The notes beneath the pieces are model-generated. The model saw nothing but the letters and a program-made list of their open reading frames with translations. It was not told the origin of the DNA and did not search any database. Source: Calothrix sp. FI2-JRJ7 (GTDB taxonomy: Bacteria > Cyanobacteriota > Cyanobacteriia > Cyanobacteriales > Nostocaceae). From it: a DNA stretch of 64,000 nucleotides. Made by a program: the position numbers and the translations under genes. Positions 45,542 through 54,305 of this stretch are shown here, piece after piece. The DNA is taken from positions 186,001 through 250,000 of the forward strand of contig JAHHGX010000091.1 in the NCBI GenBank assembly GCA_019359675.1, in the 5' to 3' direction. Positions within the stretch are counted from its first letter, which is position 1. Each line of letters begins with the position of its first letter.

Positions 45542-46342
45542 TTACTTCTTAAAAAATTTTCCTTTTAGTAATGCGTCTATTCCATAACCAAATACTTTAC
45601 CAGTTCTCATTAGCAAATATCCAACAACAAATAATGCTGCTGCACAAACAATTGCTAATAAATTAACTGATGCTAACAAATTACCTGTAAATATTATTAT
45701 ACCAATACCCAATGCAATCAAAACCCATCCAAAGTTACGGTTAAAACGTCGCTGAAGTAGGAAGACAGCACCAGAAATACATAATAACACGCCAGGAATA
45801 CGAACAAAAAGTCCCACTTGAGTATTAGCTGCGAAAACTATAACAGATGCAACCATCAACGCTAACCCAATGAATTTACTCGTTTTATCGACTTGCGTTG
45901 TCTGATTTTGTTGTTGTACTAGTTTTTTGGCTTCTGGTTGAAACACTGTTCGAGATGCTGGTAAATAACTTGAAGAAGGCGCCTGTAGCTTGTGCTGTAA
46001 AATAAAAGCAACTTTATTTCCCTTTCCCAGCGAAATTGTATCACCTAACTTGAGCAAGTAACGCCGTAATGGTTCTAAAAGCTCATCATTAAGATAAGTA
46101 CCGTTGACACTACCATTATCAACGATGTAATAACTATCTTTACTTCTATGAATTTCTGCGTGTTGACGCGACACAATATCTGTATCTGGCAAGCTGGATA
46201 CATTTACTTCTGGTATAATCAGGTCGTTTGGCTTACCGATACGTATCACATCTTGAAGAGGCAACTCGAACGAGGTGTTGGTTTGAAGGTGAACTAACTC
46301 CAGCAGCTTCGTATTACTCACAATATCTATATCTTCTTGCAT
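45542..46342 (-). CDS. FHA domain membrane protein, first gene of the phytochrome cluster
   Basis: 266 residues. An N-terminal FHA domain (about 20-115) shows the phosphothreonine-binding text VIRIGKPNDLIIP, VSRQHAEIHRS and VDNGSVNGTYLND. A Gln-rich linker leads to four hydrophobic segments (about 158-245; KFIGLALMVASVIVF, VRIPGVLLCISGAVFLL, WVLIALGIGIIIF, LLAIVCAAALFVVGYLL). It therefore anchors a phospho-peptide reader at a membrane. The phytochrome ATG follows 6 bases after its stop, so the two are almost certainly co-transcribed and perhaps translationally coupled. That link between FHA and light sensing is inference. Confidence 0.88.
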   Translation of the reverse strand: MQEDIDIVSNTKLLELVHLQTNTSFELPLQDVIRIGKPNDLIIPEVNVSSLPDTDIVSRQHAEIHRSKDSYYIVDNGSVNGTYLNDELLEPLRRYLLKLGDTISLGKGNKVAFILQHKLQAPSSSYLPASRTVFQPEAKKLVQQQNQTTQVDKTSKFIGLALMVASVIVFAANTQVGLFVRIPGVLLCISGAVFLLQRRFNRNFGWVLIALGIGIIIFTGNLLASVNLLAIVCAAALFVVGYLLMRTGKVFGYGIDALLKGKFFKK

Positions 46343-46716
46343 ATTTTATTGTTGCTCGCAAGTGATTAGTATATTGTAAAAGCTTTTTGAGCAAGTAGCA
46401 CAGTCACAAGTGGCGCCTGTGCCTTCAACAGTAAAAACCCAATACCTTTGGGGTTTCGGGTGAAAAAACGAGACATTCTGTGTAACAACTTGCTTAAGTT
46501 GTGTTGGCTGCCTTAAAAACGGCGCCAAATTTGGAGAAAACCGTTTTAGCCCAGAATCATTCCAAGTACGCCATTCTTTCTCCATTCTTTGAGTATGTAC
46601 ATTTGTATTAATAAAATTAATCGGTAAATCTAAAATGAGTTTTGGGTTCAAAAGTATAGTAAATAAACCTTGTATTGTGGCACAGGCCGGAATGCCTGTG
46701 CAGTATATAAGCTAAC
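46343..46716. other. Intergenic region with doubtful 101-codon frame
   Basis: The complementary strand has an open frame at 46346-46651 (TTG start; internal ATG at 46585), giving a Trp-containing, Cys-rich-ended sequence (RYWVFTVEGTGATCDCATCS). It is read through a palindromic GCACAGGCGCCACTTGTG-type repeat and shows no domain I know, so I give it about one chance in five of being a gene. A GCACAGGC hairpin (46680-46701) lies 16 bases beyond the MscS stop. Confidence 0.4.
46680..46701. terminator. GCACAGGC hairpin after the MscS gene
   Basis: GCACAGGC (46680-46687) and GCCTGTGC (46694-46701) form a stable short hairpin just downstream of the MscS stop (46717 on the minus strand). It is the same family as 16715-16737. 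Confidence 0.5.
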
Positions 46717-47736
46717 CTACAAATCCTTTTGTAAATGCAATTCGTATGCAGGAGAAGGAATTTTAATGCCTTCTTTTTGATATCTTTTGTGCAATTTTTT
46801 AATAAAAATATGCCGAGCAATACGTTGGTCAAAAAATTCATTGACTCGAATATAAACAGTAAAATCGATACTAAAATCAGCAAATTTTTGATATCGAATA
46901 AACGGTTCGCTGTTTATTAATTCTGGCGCCACTTCTTGCATAACTTCCTTAGCTACATCTATAGTTACATCTTCGACATAATCCAAATCACTTTCATAAT
47001 CTACACCAACATTTACAGTTAAACTAATTTCTTTAACTGGAAGATGGCAATTCGTAAAAATAGCTGATGCCAATTTAGAGTTGGGCACAATAATGACATT
47101 ATTCGTTAATTCTTGAATTGTTGTGTTTCTCCATGTAATGTCAGTTACATAACCTTCATGTCCACCATCAAGTTTGAGATAATCACCAGTTCGGATTTGT
47201 TTAGAGAAAATCAAATAAAATCCCGAAAAGAAATTTTCTAACGTATCTTTTAGTGCTAAACCAACAGCTAAACCGCTTATTCCTAAAGTGGTAATAATTG
47301 GAGTAATTTGTACACCCACAGTTTGCAGCAGTATTAAACTGCCTAAAACTAAAACTGCTGTTTTCGCAATATTGGCAAACAGTGAAGCTGATACAAGTTG
47401 TGACCTGCGAACGTAAATACTTACAAACCCAGAACTCAAACGCGCAAAAACCACCGTTACTGAATACAGAAAAGCTATAGTTATAATTTTTTGCAGTGCG
47501 CCATTAACATCGGGTGTAAAATAAGGGTAAGCTAATATAGCTCCATAGCAACCAGCAAGCACAAACCAAAGTAGTGTCATCCGATGCAGCGACTGAATAA
47601 TGATTTCGCTACCTGGTATTTGACGCTTTGCTACAAAATTTTTCAATCGCTTATAAATGACATTTTCACCGATTAGGCCTGCTATTAAGCCCAAAAACAC
47701 GATTAGTATCGGTATTATTAATTGCATTTGCAACAT
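46717..47736 (-). CDS. MscS-family mechanosensitive channel
   Basis: About 339 residues; the ATG at 47734-47736 is preferred to the TTG two codons upstream. Four to five hydrophobic segments precede the pore helix and MscS core (LGISGLAVGLALKDTLENFF, FSGFYLIFSKQIRTGDYLKL). A beta domain follows (GYVTDITWRNTTIQELTNNVI, IVPNSKLASAIFTN) with an alpha-beta C-terminus. The length is that of an extended small-conductance channel with two extra N-terminal helices. It should protect cells from hypo-osmotic shock. It is divergent from the HDAC-like gene (about 85 bases). Confidence 0.92.
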   Translation of the reverse strand: MLQMQLIIPILIVFLGLIAGLIGENVIYKRLKNFVAKRQIPGSEIIIQSLHRMTLLWFVLAGCYGAILAYPYFTPDVNGALQKIITIAFLYSVTVVFARLSSGFVSIYVRRSQLVSASLFANIAKTAVLVLGSLILLQTVGVQITPIITTLGISGLAVGLALKDTLENFFSGFYLIFSKQIRTGDYLKLDGGHEGYVTDITWRNTTIQELTNNVIIVPNSKLASAIFTNCHLPVKEISLTVNVGVDYESDLDYVEDVTIDVAKEVMQEVAPELINSEPFIRYQKFADFSIDFTVYIRVNEFFDQRIARHIFIKKLHKRYQKEGIKIPSPAYELHLQKDL

Positions 47737-47821
47737 AAGCAATTTTCATGTCTTAATATCTCTAGCCATTTTCTACAATACCAGTTAGTAACGAAAAATA
47801 TCAGTATCGAAGTCACTCTTC

Positions 47822-48739
47822 ATGAATTTGCCAATCGTTTATCATCCAGATTACGTCGTTCCATTACCAGAGGGTCATCGCTTCCCAATGGCAAAATTTC
47901 GGCTACTCTACGAATTATTACTAAAAGATGGTGTAGCTGATTTTAGCCAATTTCAGGCTCCGGCGCCTCCACCACAAGAATTAATCGAGTTAGTTCATAC
48001 AAGCTCATATGTAAACGCTTACTGCCAGGGAACTCTTGATGCGAAAGCACAGCGACGAATTGGTTTACCGTGGAGTCCAGCATTGGCAAATCGTACCTGT
48101 GTAGCAGTTGGTGGAACAATTAAAACGGCAACTTTAGCTTTACAATCTGGGTTAGCTTGTAACACTGCGGGTGGGACACATCATGCTTTTCCAAGCTACG
48201 GTTCTGGGTTCTGTATTTTTAATGATTTAGCTATTGCATCACGTGTTTTGCAAAAACAAGGTTTGGTAAAAAAAGTTTTAATTGTAGATTTAGATGTGCA
48301 TCAAGGAGATGGAACCGCATTTATTTTTCAAGGAGATGATAGCGTTTTTACGTTTTCCATGCACTGCGACGTTAACTTTCCTGGTACCAAACAAAAAAGT
48401 GACTTAGATGTTCCTCTACCCGTAGGGATGGAAGATGATGATTACCTGCTTGTTTTAGCAAGTTACTTGCCAGATTTATTATCAGACGTAAAACCAGATA
48501 TCGTTTTGTACGATGCTGGTGTAGACCCCCACATTGCCGACAAACTTGGCAAGCTAGCTTTGACAGACAGAGGAATTTTTAAACGCGATATGCAAGTTCT
48601 AACTACTTGTGTTACGGCAGGTTATCCAGTTGCTTGTGTTATTGGGGGTGGTTACGCAGATAATTTAAATGACCTTGTTTATCGTCATTCCCTTGTATTG
48701 CGTGCAGCAACAGAAGTCATGACCATGCAAAAAATTTAG
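47822..48739 (+). CDS. Histone deacetylase family protein (class IV-like)
   Basis: A 305-residue arginase/deacetylase fold. Catalytic residues are visible: His120-His121 in TAGGTHHAFP, and the zinc-site Asp and His in VDLDVHQGDGTAF (about 156-163), with DAGVDPH holding the later Asp. The length and sequence resemble the bacterial HDAC11-like (class IV) group found in cyanobacteria. The natural substrate is probably an acetylated small molecule or polyamine, not histone. Its TAG stop lies in the first bases of a 26-base palindrome (48737-48762). Confidence 0.92.
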   Translation: MNLPIVYHPDYVVPLPEGHRFPMAKFRLLYELLLKDGVADFSQFQAPAPPPQELIELVHTSSYVNAYCQGTLDAKAQRRIGLPWSPALANRTCVAVGGTIKTATLALQSGLACNTAGGTHHAFPSYGSGFCIFNDLAIASRVLQKQGLVKKVLIVDLDVHQGDGTAFIFQGDDSVFTFSMHCDVNFPGTKQKSDLDVPLPVGMEDDDYLLVLASYLPDLLSDVKPDIVLYDAGVDPHIADKLGKLALTDRGIFKRDMQVLTTCVTAGYPVACVIGGGYADNLNDLVYRHSLVLRAATEVMTMQKI

Positions 48740-48762
48740 AGACGTTACATGTAACGTCTCTA
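48737..48762. repeat. TAGAGACGTTAC palindrome supplying a stop codon
   Basis: A perfect 26-base palindrome whose first three bases are the TAG stop codon of the HDAC-family gene. It is identical in core to 9740-9765 and may also act as a terminator. Confidence 0.85.
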
Positions 48763-48848
48763 CATTACATTTCAACCAAAATGCATAGGCGCCTAATCGT
48801 GATGTTCGATACAATTTATATGTAAAGGAGAGACTAGGAGATATTTAG

Positions 48849-49991
48849 GTGGCGCTATTGAAAGGCTTTGAAGTTGAAATGTATACTGGAACGCCGAATG
48901 GTGATGTTGTAGGTCTCTCCGACAAAATTGTCGCGTCTTTAGCTTCAGATGGGTTTGTCCGTGAACCAGATAGTCGTAACGTAGAGTATACAACCGCACC
49001 GAGTGCGAATTACGAAAAATTATTGTGCAGCCTATTGCAGCCTCGGCAGCAGTTAAGGTCATATTTAAGCAAATTGGGTGACTATACTATCATTCCAGGA
49101 AGTACCTTGTCTTTAGGGGGAAATAATCAATTTTTCCGTTCCGACCCCAGTAACCCATATCATGACTTTATTGAGAAAACATACGGTACTAAAGTGGTCA
49201 CTGCCAGCATTCACATCAACGTTGGCATTAGTGACTTAGAAACATTAATGCGTGCTTGTCGGTTAATTCGTGTTGAAGCACCTTTATATTTGGCTCTTAG
49301 TGCAGCATCACCATTTATAGATGGCGCCACAACTGGATATCACTCGACTCGTTGGGGAGTTTTTCCACAAACACCTGCGCGCGTGCCTTTGTTTACCAGC
49401 CATGCCCATCATATACAGTGGGTTGAAGAGCAATTAGCAGCAGGTACAATGCAAAATGTTCGCCATTTATGGGCTTCAGTACGTCCAAATGGAAATGGGC
49501 GCCCTTATGATTTAAATCGCTTGGAGTTGAGGATTTGCGATTTAGTGACAGACCCCATTGCTTTACTTTCTATAACAGCCTTACTCGAAGCACGTTTACT
49601 ACAGTTAATCGAAAATCCTAATTTAGACCCGTTAGTTAGTAGTAGCTTTACAGGCGAGGAATTAATAGATATTACTTTAGCCAACGAAATGGCAGCGGCA
49701 TCAATGAGTCTAGATGCAAAACTTCAGCATTGGCAGGACGGCAGAACAATAACTGCCCGTGATTGGATTAGTGAACTTTATGATGGCGCCATCCTAACAG
49801 CCAAGCAGCATGGTTTTAGCTGTTTTCTTTCACCACTGCAAAAAATCCTCCGAGAAGGTAACGAAGCACAGCAATGGCTCCAACTTCATGCCGTAGGTAT
49901 TTCGACTCGTAACGTACTTACCCAAGCAATTGCTGCTACACGTGACCGTGAAATCGAATTACAAAACAAAATCTGTTCCTCCGTTGGCTAA
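48849..49991 (+). CDS. gshA: Glutamate-cysteine ligase, cyanobacterial type
   Basis: 380 residues from a GTG start preceded by a strong AGGAG site. It catalyses the first, rate-limiting step of glutathione synthesis, joining Glu and Cys with ATP. MALLKGFEVEMYTGTPNGDV, VREPDSRNVEYTTAPSANYE, PGSTLSLGG and TASIHINVGI are typical of the cyanobacterial GCS2-like family (TIGR02048). RPNGNGRPYDLNRLELRICD is the conserved binding region. Length is standard. gshB is not adjacent. A GAAACC palindrome pair follows the stop. Confidence 0.94.
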   Translation: MALLKGFEVEMYTGTPNGDVVGLSDKIVASLASDGFVREPDSRNVEYTTAPSANYEKLLCSLLQPRQQLRSYLSKLGDYTIIPGSTLSLGGNNQFFRSDPSNPYHDFIEKTYGTKVVTASIHINVGISDLETLMRACRLIRVEAPLYLALSAASPFIDGATTGYHSTRWGVFPQTPARVPLFTSHAHHIQWVEEQLAAGTMQNVRHLWASVRPNGNGRPYDLNRLELRICDLVTDPIALLSITALLEARLLQLIENPNLDPLVSSSFTGEELIDITLANEMAAASMSLDAKLQHWQDGRTITARDWISELYDGAILTAKQHGFSCFLSPLQKILREGNEAQQWLQLHAVGISTRNVLTQAIAATRDREIELQNKICSSVG

Positions 49992-49997
49992 AATCTC

Positions 49998-50028
49998 AGA
50001 AACCGGGTTTCTTCGTGAAACCGGTTTC
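49998..50028. repeat. GAAACCGG double palindrome after gshA
   Basis: AGAAACCGGGTTTCT (49998-50012) and GAAACCGGTTTC (50017-50028) lie in tandem 7 bases after the gshA stop, without the long spacer seen in other copies. It is a possible terminator. Confidence 0.75.
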
Positions 50029-50251
50029 TTTGTGTTAAGTCGCTCAAATCAGTATTAGACAATACAATTCATCTAAATACCCTATTGTCAAGTTTCTATA
50101 AAACAATTCATCGTCTGTTTTAAATTTCTAATCAATCGTGTTAGATTATCAAATATTAATAAAAACTATCATTGAGTTCTATCTTAGGGTAGATACGCAA
50201 TGAGCAATACACTGTGTATTTAAATACATACATACGAATCAGCTAGCTTCG

Positions 50252-50713
50252 ATGCCTCAAGTTGTCCTAATCAATCCGTTAATACCTCCAAACACAGGTA
50301 ATATAGCCCGAACCTGCGCTGCAACAGGTACTGAATTACATTTAGTTGGCCCACTAGGGTTTGAATTGAGCGACCGTTACTTAAAACGGGCTGGTTTGGA
50401 CTATTGGGAATATGTGAAATTGCATTATCACGAGACATTGGCAGATTTTCTATTGGCACATCAGCAGCGTTCTGGTCGCTGTCTGGGATTCACTGTGCGC
50501 GGAAACCATAATTATTCTCGCTTTGAGTATGAATTAGATGACTGGTTGCTATTTGGTAGTGAGACTAATGGGTTGCCACCCGAAATGTTGGATAAATGTG
50601 ATGAAACGCTTTATATACCTATGTCTGAGACTGGAGTTCGCAGTTTAAACCTTTCTGTGAGCGTTGCAGTTGGTTTATTTGAATGTCGGCGCCAGTTAGG
50701 GTATTTAGGGTGA
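50252..50713 (+). CDS. trmL: tRNA (cytidine(34)-2'-O)-methyltransferase
   Basis: A 153-residue SPOUT-family methyltransferase of normal TrmL length. INPLIPPNTGNIARTCAATG is the N-terminal motif, LLFGSETNGLPPEML motif 2, and IPMSETGVRSLNLSVSVAVG motif 3 of the trefoil knot. The enzyme 2'-O-methylates the wobble base of certain tRNA-Leu. It is monocistronic. Confidence 0.95.
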   Translation: MPQVVLINPLIPPNTGNIARTCAATGTELHLVGPLGFELSDRYLKRAGLDYWEYVKLHYHETLADFLLAHQQRSGRCLGFTVRGNHNYSRFEYELDDWLLFGSETNGLPPEMLDKCDETLYIPMSETGVRSLNLSVSVAVGLFECRRQLGYLG

Positions 50714-51290
50714 TTTTCTTCGTGTACTAGTTAACTATTTAAAGACCAGCCAAGTAAAGTAGGTCAATAAGTATTTTTTTCGTAAAGACAATTATTTTTA
50801 CGTATTATTGCTGTAGCGTTGTAGTGGGTTTTTCATGTAAACGAGTATTAGCTGAGTGATTATACTTAAAAAGCTCAGTGTGTTTATATAAGAAATTTGT
50901 ATATAAACTGCGAGGTTAATTCCATATTTAAACATAGAGATTTATAAATTGTTATCTTTGATTTCATTGGAACAAAATAGACAGGATATAGTCATATTAG
51001 GCATTTAAGCAATAACAAAAAAGCAAAAACTTTTTTGTGTAAAAGTGCCTGCCCTGTTACTACGGTTGTTTTTTTGGGAATAATTAACGTAAATTCTCGT
51101 GGAGCGGTAGTCAATTGGGTGCATGGCCCTGTTTTAGGGTATATACCGAAAAGACATATATAATTGTTTGTTCCTCAAGATGTTAAGCGCGTCTTCGATT
51201 CCTTGCCGTTTTTCGTGCCAATGTGTCTGTCGTTCGTTTTATCCTGAAGAACAGCACATAACGAGATAACTGTAAAGAGGGAGACCTGTA
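50714..51290. other. AT-rich intergenic region before the M23 peptidase leader
   Basis: No credible coding frame on either strand. It probably contains the promoter of the LysM/M23 gene; TATA-rich stretches occur near 51150-51160 (GGTATATACC palindrome), but no box was assigned with confidence. Confidence 0.4.
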
Positions 51291-51507
51291 TAGCGATGAG
51301 GAGTAATAAGACAAGTAAAGAAAAAAATTTAAGTTTTTTTGAATCATATGAACTTGTCTAAATCAGAGAACCAGGTTAATCTTGCGTAAGTATCTCTGGT
51401 GAATGTGATCTTGATCAATCGTTCGTAGTGATCTAAATCATTGACTATTGTCCGACTGAAAACAAAATCGAGGTCAGTTAAGCGCTAGCGATCATAGGAG
51501 GTCGTCT
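51291..51507 (+). promoter_or_regulatory. Structured leader of the LysM/M23 gene, possible c-di-AMP (ydaO-type) riboswitch
   Basis: TAGCG at 51291 can pair with CGCTA at 51483-51487, enclosing about 190 bases. Inside are GACAAG/CTTGTC (near 51310 and 51353), CAGAGA/TCTCTG (near 51364 and 51391), the text GAACCAGGTTAATC, GGTGAAT, GTAGTGATCTAAATCA (a small stem), TCCGAC and GGTCAGTTAAGCGC. These resemble, in order, conserved ydaO blocks (GAACCG, GGGGU(G/U)AAUC, GUAGGGAU, CCGACAGCUAAC). Cell-wall hydrolase genes are classic ydaO targets. The match is partial and judged by eye. A strong AGGAGG (51496-51501) sits before the TTG start. Confidence 0.35.
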
Positions 51508-53721
51508 TTGAAACGAGTATTAAAAAGTAAAGTAAAGGCTAATCTAGAAAATAATTCCAGTGAGGATGCCACGGTGGACAGTTTGAATTTACCAAGTCAA
51601 AAAGTAAACCGCCGCAAGCGGACAAGCGCAGCCATGATTGGCTTGGCAATCTCAATGGGAGCGGGTAGCCTTTTTGTGACTCGGCAAAGCGACCAAGCCC
51701 TGGCAGCGGAACCTGTAGGCAACCAAAATACAGCTTCTGCCATTCCTGCTGCTGGTGACACTGGGGTGAAATTAGCAACCACTAACCAGATGGGAAGCAC
51801 ATCCGCCGTCTCGAATGTGAGCGCGCCAGAGAATCCCGTTCCGGTAGTTGAGCCAACAGCAATTTCACAGGTGCCTGGGCTTGGTGCTAAATTGCAAATT
51901 GCGGCAAGCAGCGAGCAGTTCGCTCCTAACGCTTCTTCCTTTACTAAGGCAACTACTGAACAGAATTCTGTTTCCGATGTTCAAACAGCCAATAAAGGTC
52001 AAAGAATAGGAAATGCAATTGCTAGAGTGCAAGCAAAAAATCTTGCACAGGCGCCAGTACCAACAAGTTACGGTATTACAAATGGTACGGTTGCTCAATC
52101 GCTAACAGCAAACACACAAACATTATCGTCATTTACGAATTCTAACAATAATGGCGATGTGGATGCTCAACTAAAAGCACAGCAAGAGTTCGCGATTAAT
52201 AAGTTACAGGAAAAATCTGACAGACTAAGAAATAGTCTGAACAAGTTGCGCCTTAGTGACGAAAAACTCTCCCAGCAGCAAAATCAGACAGTTCGAGAAA
52301 GCCAACACTCACAGTACACAGCAACAAATAGCTCAGAATTAAGTGCAACTCCTAACAATGCTAATGTAGCAGAAATGCCTAATAGTGTTGTAGGGGCTGT
52401 GGTACCATCTGCATCTAAAGTTTATGAAGTAAAATCTGGAGATACGCTGGCTGTAATTGCAAGCAGCAACGGTACTTCAGTTAATGAAATAATTAAAGCG
52501 AATGGGATTCAAAACCCAAACGAGTTAAAAATTAACCAAAAATTAAATATCCCTGTAGCGAATGTTCCTACAACAAGCGCTACGCCTTCGGTAACAGTAT
52601 TAAATCAAAAGGCGCCAGTAGCTAGTAACGTAGCGATTCCAACACCTGCACGATTGGGTACAGTTGCATCGAACGACACAGTAGCTCCAGTAGTAGTTCC
52701 AACACCAGTAGCAACTACCGGAGCTTCGATAGTTCAAGAAGATTCAACACCAATTGACCCACAAGCAAACGGCGTAGGTGGTGAAACAGCGCCTAAAGTG
52801 TTTGCTGAAATGCAGCAACGTAACGCAACAAGCAAGCAAGCAAAGCAAGACCGTGGTCTTCGCAGTTTGCAAGCAGAAATTGAGCGTTTACGTGAAAAAT
52901 ATCGCGCTCAACAATCAGGCAGCCAAGTACCGACACAAGCTAACTTAAATAATGTCTCGGTACCTGTTCCTACCTATACTCCAAACGCTGTAACAGTACC
53001 TTCAATTCCTGCGGCTACAAGACGTAACAACATTGCTATCCCAGTTCCTACAGTCAGACCAAATACTGTAGCGATACCCATTCCGGTTCCAACACCTATG
53101 GCGCCTAACTTCAGTGCCGAGCCTGTTAAATCAGAATGGTCTGCCCGCACGCGTAATAACAACAGATTGTCAGTACCACCAGTACCAACAACTGTCAATG
53201 CCTCCGAATCGCTAGGTAAGATGCGAGGAGTAACAGTAAGTCCACAACTACCTCCTTTGGCTGCGGTTGATAGATATCTGCCGAGAGCAATTGATGAAAA
53301 CACTCCTCCAATAGCACCTGTGGCGCCAGGAGTTGGAAACACAGCTTTCATCTGGCCAGCTAAAGGCGTTTTAACATCAGGTTACGGCTGGCGTTGGGGT
53401 AGAATGCACCGTGGTATTGATGTCGCTAACTCCGTTGGAACACCTGTTTATGCAGCAGCATCTGGTGTGATTGAAAAATCCGGTTGGAATAATGGTGGCT
53501 ACGGTAACTTGGTTGAGGTTCGTCATGCTGACGGTACTATGACTCGTTACGGTCACAACAGCAAACTCATGGTTCAAGTTGGACAACAAGTCAACCAAGG
53601 CGACATTATTGCCCTAATGGGAAGCACTGGTTTCAGTACTGGTCCGCACACCCATTTTGAAATTCACAAAGCAGGTAAAGGCGCAGTTAACCCAATTGCG
53701 ATGCTCCCTCCACGAGTCTAA
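51508..53721 (+). CDS. LysM and M23 peptidase domain cell-wall hydrolase
   Basis: 737 residues from a TTG start with a perfect AGGAGG site 6 bases upstream. A basic N-terminus leads to a hydrophobic segment (about 38-62, TSAAMIGLAISMGAGSLFVT), a signal or anchor. One LysM domain lies at about 303-350 (YEVKSGDTLAVIASSNGTSV), then Pro/Val/Thr-rich linkers (IPVPTVRPNTVAIPIPVPTP) and short coiled coils (SLQAEIERLREKYRAQQ). A C-terminal lysostaphin-type M23 domain covers about 615-737. Zinc ligands are in MHRGIDVA (His and Asp near 634-637) and GPHTHFEIH. It should cut peptidoglycan cross-links, possibly during septum or filament morphogenesis. Confidence 0.93.
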   Translation: MKRVLKSKVKANLENNSSEDATVDSLNLPSQKVNRRKRTSAAMIGLAISMGAGSLFVTRQSDQALAAEPVGNQNTASAIPAAGDTGVKLATTNQMGSTSAVSNVSAPENPVPVVEPTAISQVPGLGAKLQIAASSEQFAPNASSFTKATTEQNSVSDVQTANKGQRIGNAIARVQAKNLAQAPVPTSYGITNGTVAQSLTANTQTLSSFTNSNNNGDVDAQLKAQQEFAINKLQEKSDRLRNSLNKLRLSDEKLSQQQNQTVRESQHSQYTATNSSELSATPNNANVAEMPNSVVGAVVPSASKVYEVKSGDTLAVIASSNGTSVNEIIKANGIQNPNELKINQKLNIPVANVPTTSATPSVTVLNQKAPVASNVAIPTPARLGTVASNDTVAPVVVPTPVATTGASIVQEDSTPIDPQANGVGGETAPKVFAEMQQRNATSKQAKQDRGLRSLQAEIERLREKYRAQQSGSQVPTQANLNNVSVPVPTYTPNAVTVPSIPAATRRNNIAIPVPTVRPNTVAIPIPVPTPMAPNFSAEPVKSEWSARTRNNNRLSVPPVPTTVNASESLGKMRGVTVSPQLPPLAAVDRYLPRAIDENTPPIAPVAPGVGNTAFIWPAKGVLTSGYGWRWGRMHRGIDVANSVGTPVYAAASGVIEKSGWNNGGYGNLVEVRHADGTMTRYGHNSKLMVQVGQQVNQGDIIALMGSTGFSTGPHTHFEIHKAGKGAVNPIAMLPPRV

Positions 53722-53930
53722 ACACGTGGCTGTATTCAACTGAAGAATTTTGTGGGGTGGGCATCCTTGCCTGCCCCTTAATATTGGAGACCCTTAACAA
53801 GGGCGATGCCTCACCCGAAAATTTATTTGAAAAAAGACTAGTCAACACATTAATCTTGTGCTACATTTATAAACTGTTGGACTAAATCGTTGGACAATAA
53901 TTGTTAAACAAAAGTTTTCCAACAAATTAC
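53722..53930. other. Spacer before tRNA-Met with GGGC repeat
   Basis: TTTGTGGGGTGGGCATCCTT with GCCTGCCCC (53750-53779) is a GGGC-type palindrome about 30 bases after the M23 gene stop, possibly its terminator. The tRNA promoter should lie near 53860-53925 but was not resolved. Confidence 0.45.
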
Positions 53931-54004
53931 GGCTCAGTAGCTCAGTTGGTTAGAGTAGGGGACTCATAAGCCCTTGGTCGTGTGTTCGAGTCACACCTGA
54001 GCCA
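53931..54004 (+). tRNA. Elongator tRNA-Met (anticodon CAU)
   Basis: A complete cloverleaf: acceptor GGCTCAG/CTGAGCC, D-arm GCTC...GAGT, anticodon loop CTCATAA with CAT, T-arm GTGTG-TTCGAGT-CACAC. The anticodon arm GGGGA/GCCCT leaves an A-G mismatch at 31-39 and a G-T at 27-43; the D-stem ends in G-T. The acceptor starts with a paired G-C, so this is the elongator, not the initiator type. Length is 73 plus an encoded A; CCA is not encoded. A hairpin terminator follows 22 bases later. Confidence 0.93.
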
Positions 54005-54025
54005 TGTTAAATATCCTTATTACAA

Positions 54026-54046
54026 GCCCCTCATTGAGGGGCTTTT
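54026..54046 (+). terminator. Intrinsic terminator of tRNA-Met
   Basis: GCCCCT, loop CATTG, AGGGGC (54026-54042), followed by TTTT. It is preceded by AA and placed 22 bases after the tRNA, a textbook Rho-independent terminator. Confidence 0.85.
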
Positions 54047-54305
54047 AAGTTTTTGTAGGTTGGTGTCGAGGAACGTAAACAAAGTTTTCCCTTTCTGGTG
54101 ACCCAACAAAAAGTAGAGACGTTACATGTAACGTCGAGACAAGGGTTTGGTTTGACGTTTCGCAATTTCTGCGCGCCGAGCAGTATTGACTGATACCCTC
54201 ATTTTCTCCTAAGATTATGTTAACCAAAACCTTAACCTATAGGTTTAGATTTTTGGCAAGATTTAGGCACATTTAGGTACTTTAAGATACAAAAGCTAAC
54301 GATAA
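54047..54305. other. Spacer with TAGAGAC palindrome
   Basis: A near-perfect TAGAGACGTTACATGTAACG/TCGAGA palindrome is at 54114-54139. No gene is visible. The promoter for the unknown 87-residue gene must lie between 54200 and 54300, which is rich in TTTAG/TTTAGG steps. Confidence 0.5.

Noticed and set aside
46346-46651. 101-codon open frame on the minus strand after the FHA gene
   Set aside because: TTG start, passes through a palindromic GCACAGGCGCC repeat, no known domain. Kept only as a doubtful note on the spacer.
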